A stretch of DNA of 6,714 nt from Candidatus Delongbacteria bacterium (GTDB taxonomy: Bacteria; Bacteroidota; Bacteroidia; Bacteroidales; ML635J-15), in assembly GCA_027858215.1 (NCBI GenBank), contig JAQIDD010000174.1, positions 1 through 6,714 of the forward strand. Reading direction: 5' to 3'. The translations under genes were made by a program, and so were the position numbers. A model generated the notes under the pieces. It saw nothing but the letters and a program-made list of their open reading frames with translations, was not told the DNA's origin and searched no databases. How positions within the stretch are numbered: position 1 is the first letter of the stretch; every line of letters starts with the position of its first letter. Shown here in pieces: positions 6,425 to 6,714 of the stretch.

Positions 6425-6450
6425 AGCAATTGATGTGAAAACCTAATAAG

Positions 6451-6472
6451 TATTGTTAAATACATAACAATA
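6451..6472. promoter_or_regulatory. Candidate Rex operator
   Basis: A 22-base palindrome with perfect 8-bp arms (TATTGTTA and TAACAATA) lies here. Its 18-base core TTGTTAAATACATAACAA agrees at 13 of 14 fixed positions with the known Rex operator form TTGTTAANNNNTTAACAA, described for clostridial Rex. It lies upstream of the small frame and rex, at about -41 to -62 from the predicted start near 6410, with the candidate -7 element at 6417-6424 between. That fits autoregulation of the rex unit, but Rex binding is inferred. Confidence 0.65.
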
Positions 6473-6714
6473 AAATTCGTATTATGGATATGCATGTGAT
6501 CGAAAAAAGAAATAGAGTCATTGAGTTTGTTATTGTTAATAAAGAAAATAGGTTATAAAATAGTTTAAAAAAAGAATATAAAAATACAATAAAATGATAA
6601 GAGAGTTGTAATTATGTTAAATGAAAATTAAACAAGTTATAAAAATTATATTATAATCCCGGCATATTACTTTAAAGCATCGAAAATATGAGAAATATGA
6701 GAAAAATATAGTAT
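6473..6714. other. Very AT-rich non-coding region at the window edge
   Basis: This stretch is extremely rich in A and T and has no reading frame of useful length on either strand. It holds a short tandem repeat (6684-6701). A loosely promoter-like pair on the plus strand (TTTG at 6526-6529, then TAGGTTAT after 19 bases) would point out of the window, but its -7 element has two mismatches. I see no tRNA, riboswitch or other named RNA. Confidence 0.5.
6684..6701. repeat. Two tandem copies of AAATATGAG
   Basis: Two exact adjacent copies of the 9-base unit AAATATGAG are followed by a partial, altered third copy (AAAAATATAG). Because it is short and A/T-rich, replication slippage is the simplest explanation. 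A regulatory role is not supported. Confidence 0.5.

Noticed and set aside
6220..6438. 72-codon plus-strand frame opposite the small minus-strand frame
   Set aside because: Cysteine- and hydrophobic-rich sequence without recognisable family, opposite in direction to all other genes, and with no exact promoter element; the minus-strand frame fits the context better, though neither is proven.
6521..6545. TTGTTAA half-site in the right-hand AT-rich region
   Set aside because: The second half of a Rex operator is missing at the required spacing, and the region is too AT-rich to give weight to a half-site.
6526..6556. Plus-strand promoter-like pair TTTG-N19-TAGGTTAT
   Set aside because: Spacing fits a Bacteroidetes promoter but the -7 element has two mismatches, and no downstream gene is visible in the window.

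Overview
The window is a stretch of AT-rich bacterial chromosome that most resembles the Bacteroidetes, probably an anaerobic Bacteroidales-like lineage. The reasons are the two-subunit (gamma-alpha fused) 2-oxoacid:ferredoxin oxidoreductase, the Bacteroidetes-style Rex sequence, start sites that mostly lack a Shine-Dalgarno sequence, and matches to the Bacteroidetes -7 promoter element TAnnTTTG ahead of both transcription units. The taxonomic call is inference from protein style, not from a search.

All convincing genes lie on the minus strand, in two units. Transcription runs from high to low coordinates. The first unit (about 6420 down to 3518) contains a possible 60-residue small protein, rex (redox-sensing NADH/NAD-responsive repressor), a shortened RibF-like protein, and ugd (UDP-glucose 6-dehydrogenase). 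A near-consensus Rex operator lies at 6451-6472 in front of this unit, so autoregulation by Rex is likely. A weak terminator follows ugd. The second unit (3220 down to 342) is korA-korB, encoding a 2-oxoglutarate/2-oxoacid:ferredoxin oxidoreductase. It has its own candidate promoter in the 297-base gap after ugd and ends in a strong, nearly symmetrical hairpin at 284-318.

The edges are non-coding. Bases 1-283 hold a very strong hairpin (17-54) that may be a dispersed palindromic repeat or the terminator of a neighbouring gene. Bases 6473-6714 are extremely AT-rich and hold no recognisable gene.

KorAB and Rex both belong to redox and central carbon metabolism. The least ordinary item is the RibF-like gene. 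It keeps the N-terminal FMN-adenylyltransferase nucleotide-binding motif but has lost about 100 internal residues, including the core motifs of both RibF activities. It is still an intact open frame sitting tightly between rex and ugd. I see no phage, CRISPR, toxin-antitoxin or defence system here.
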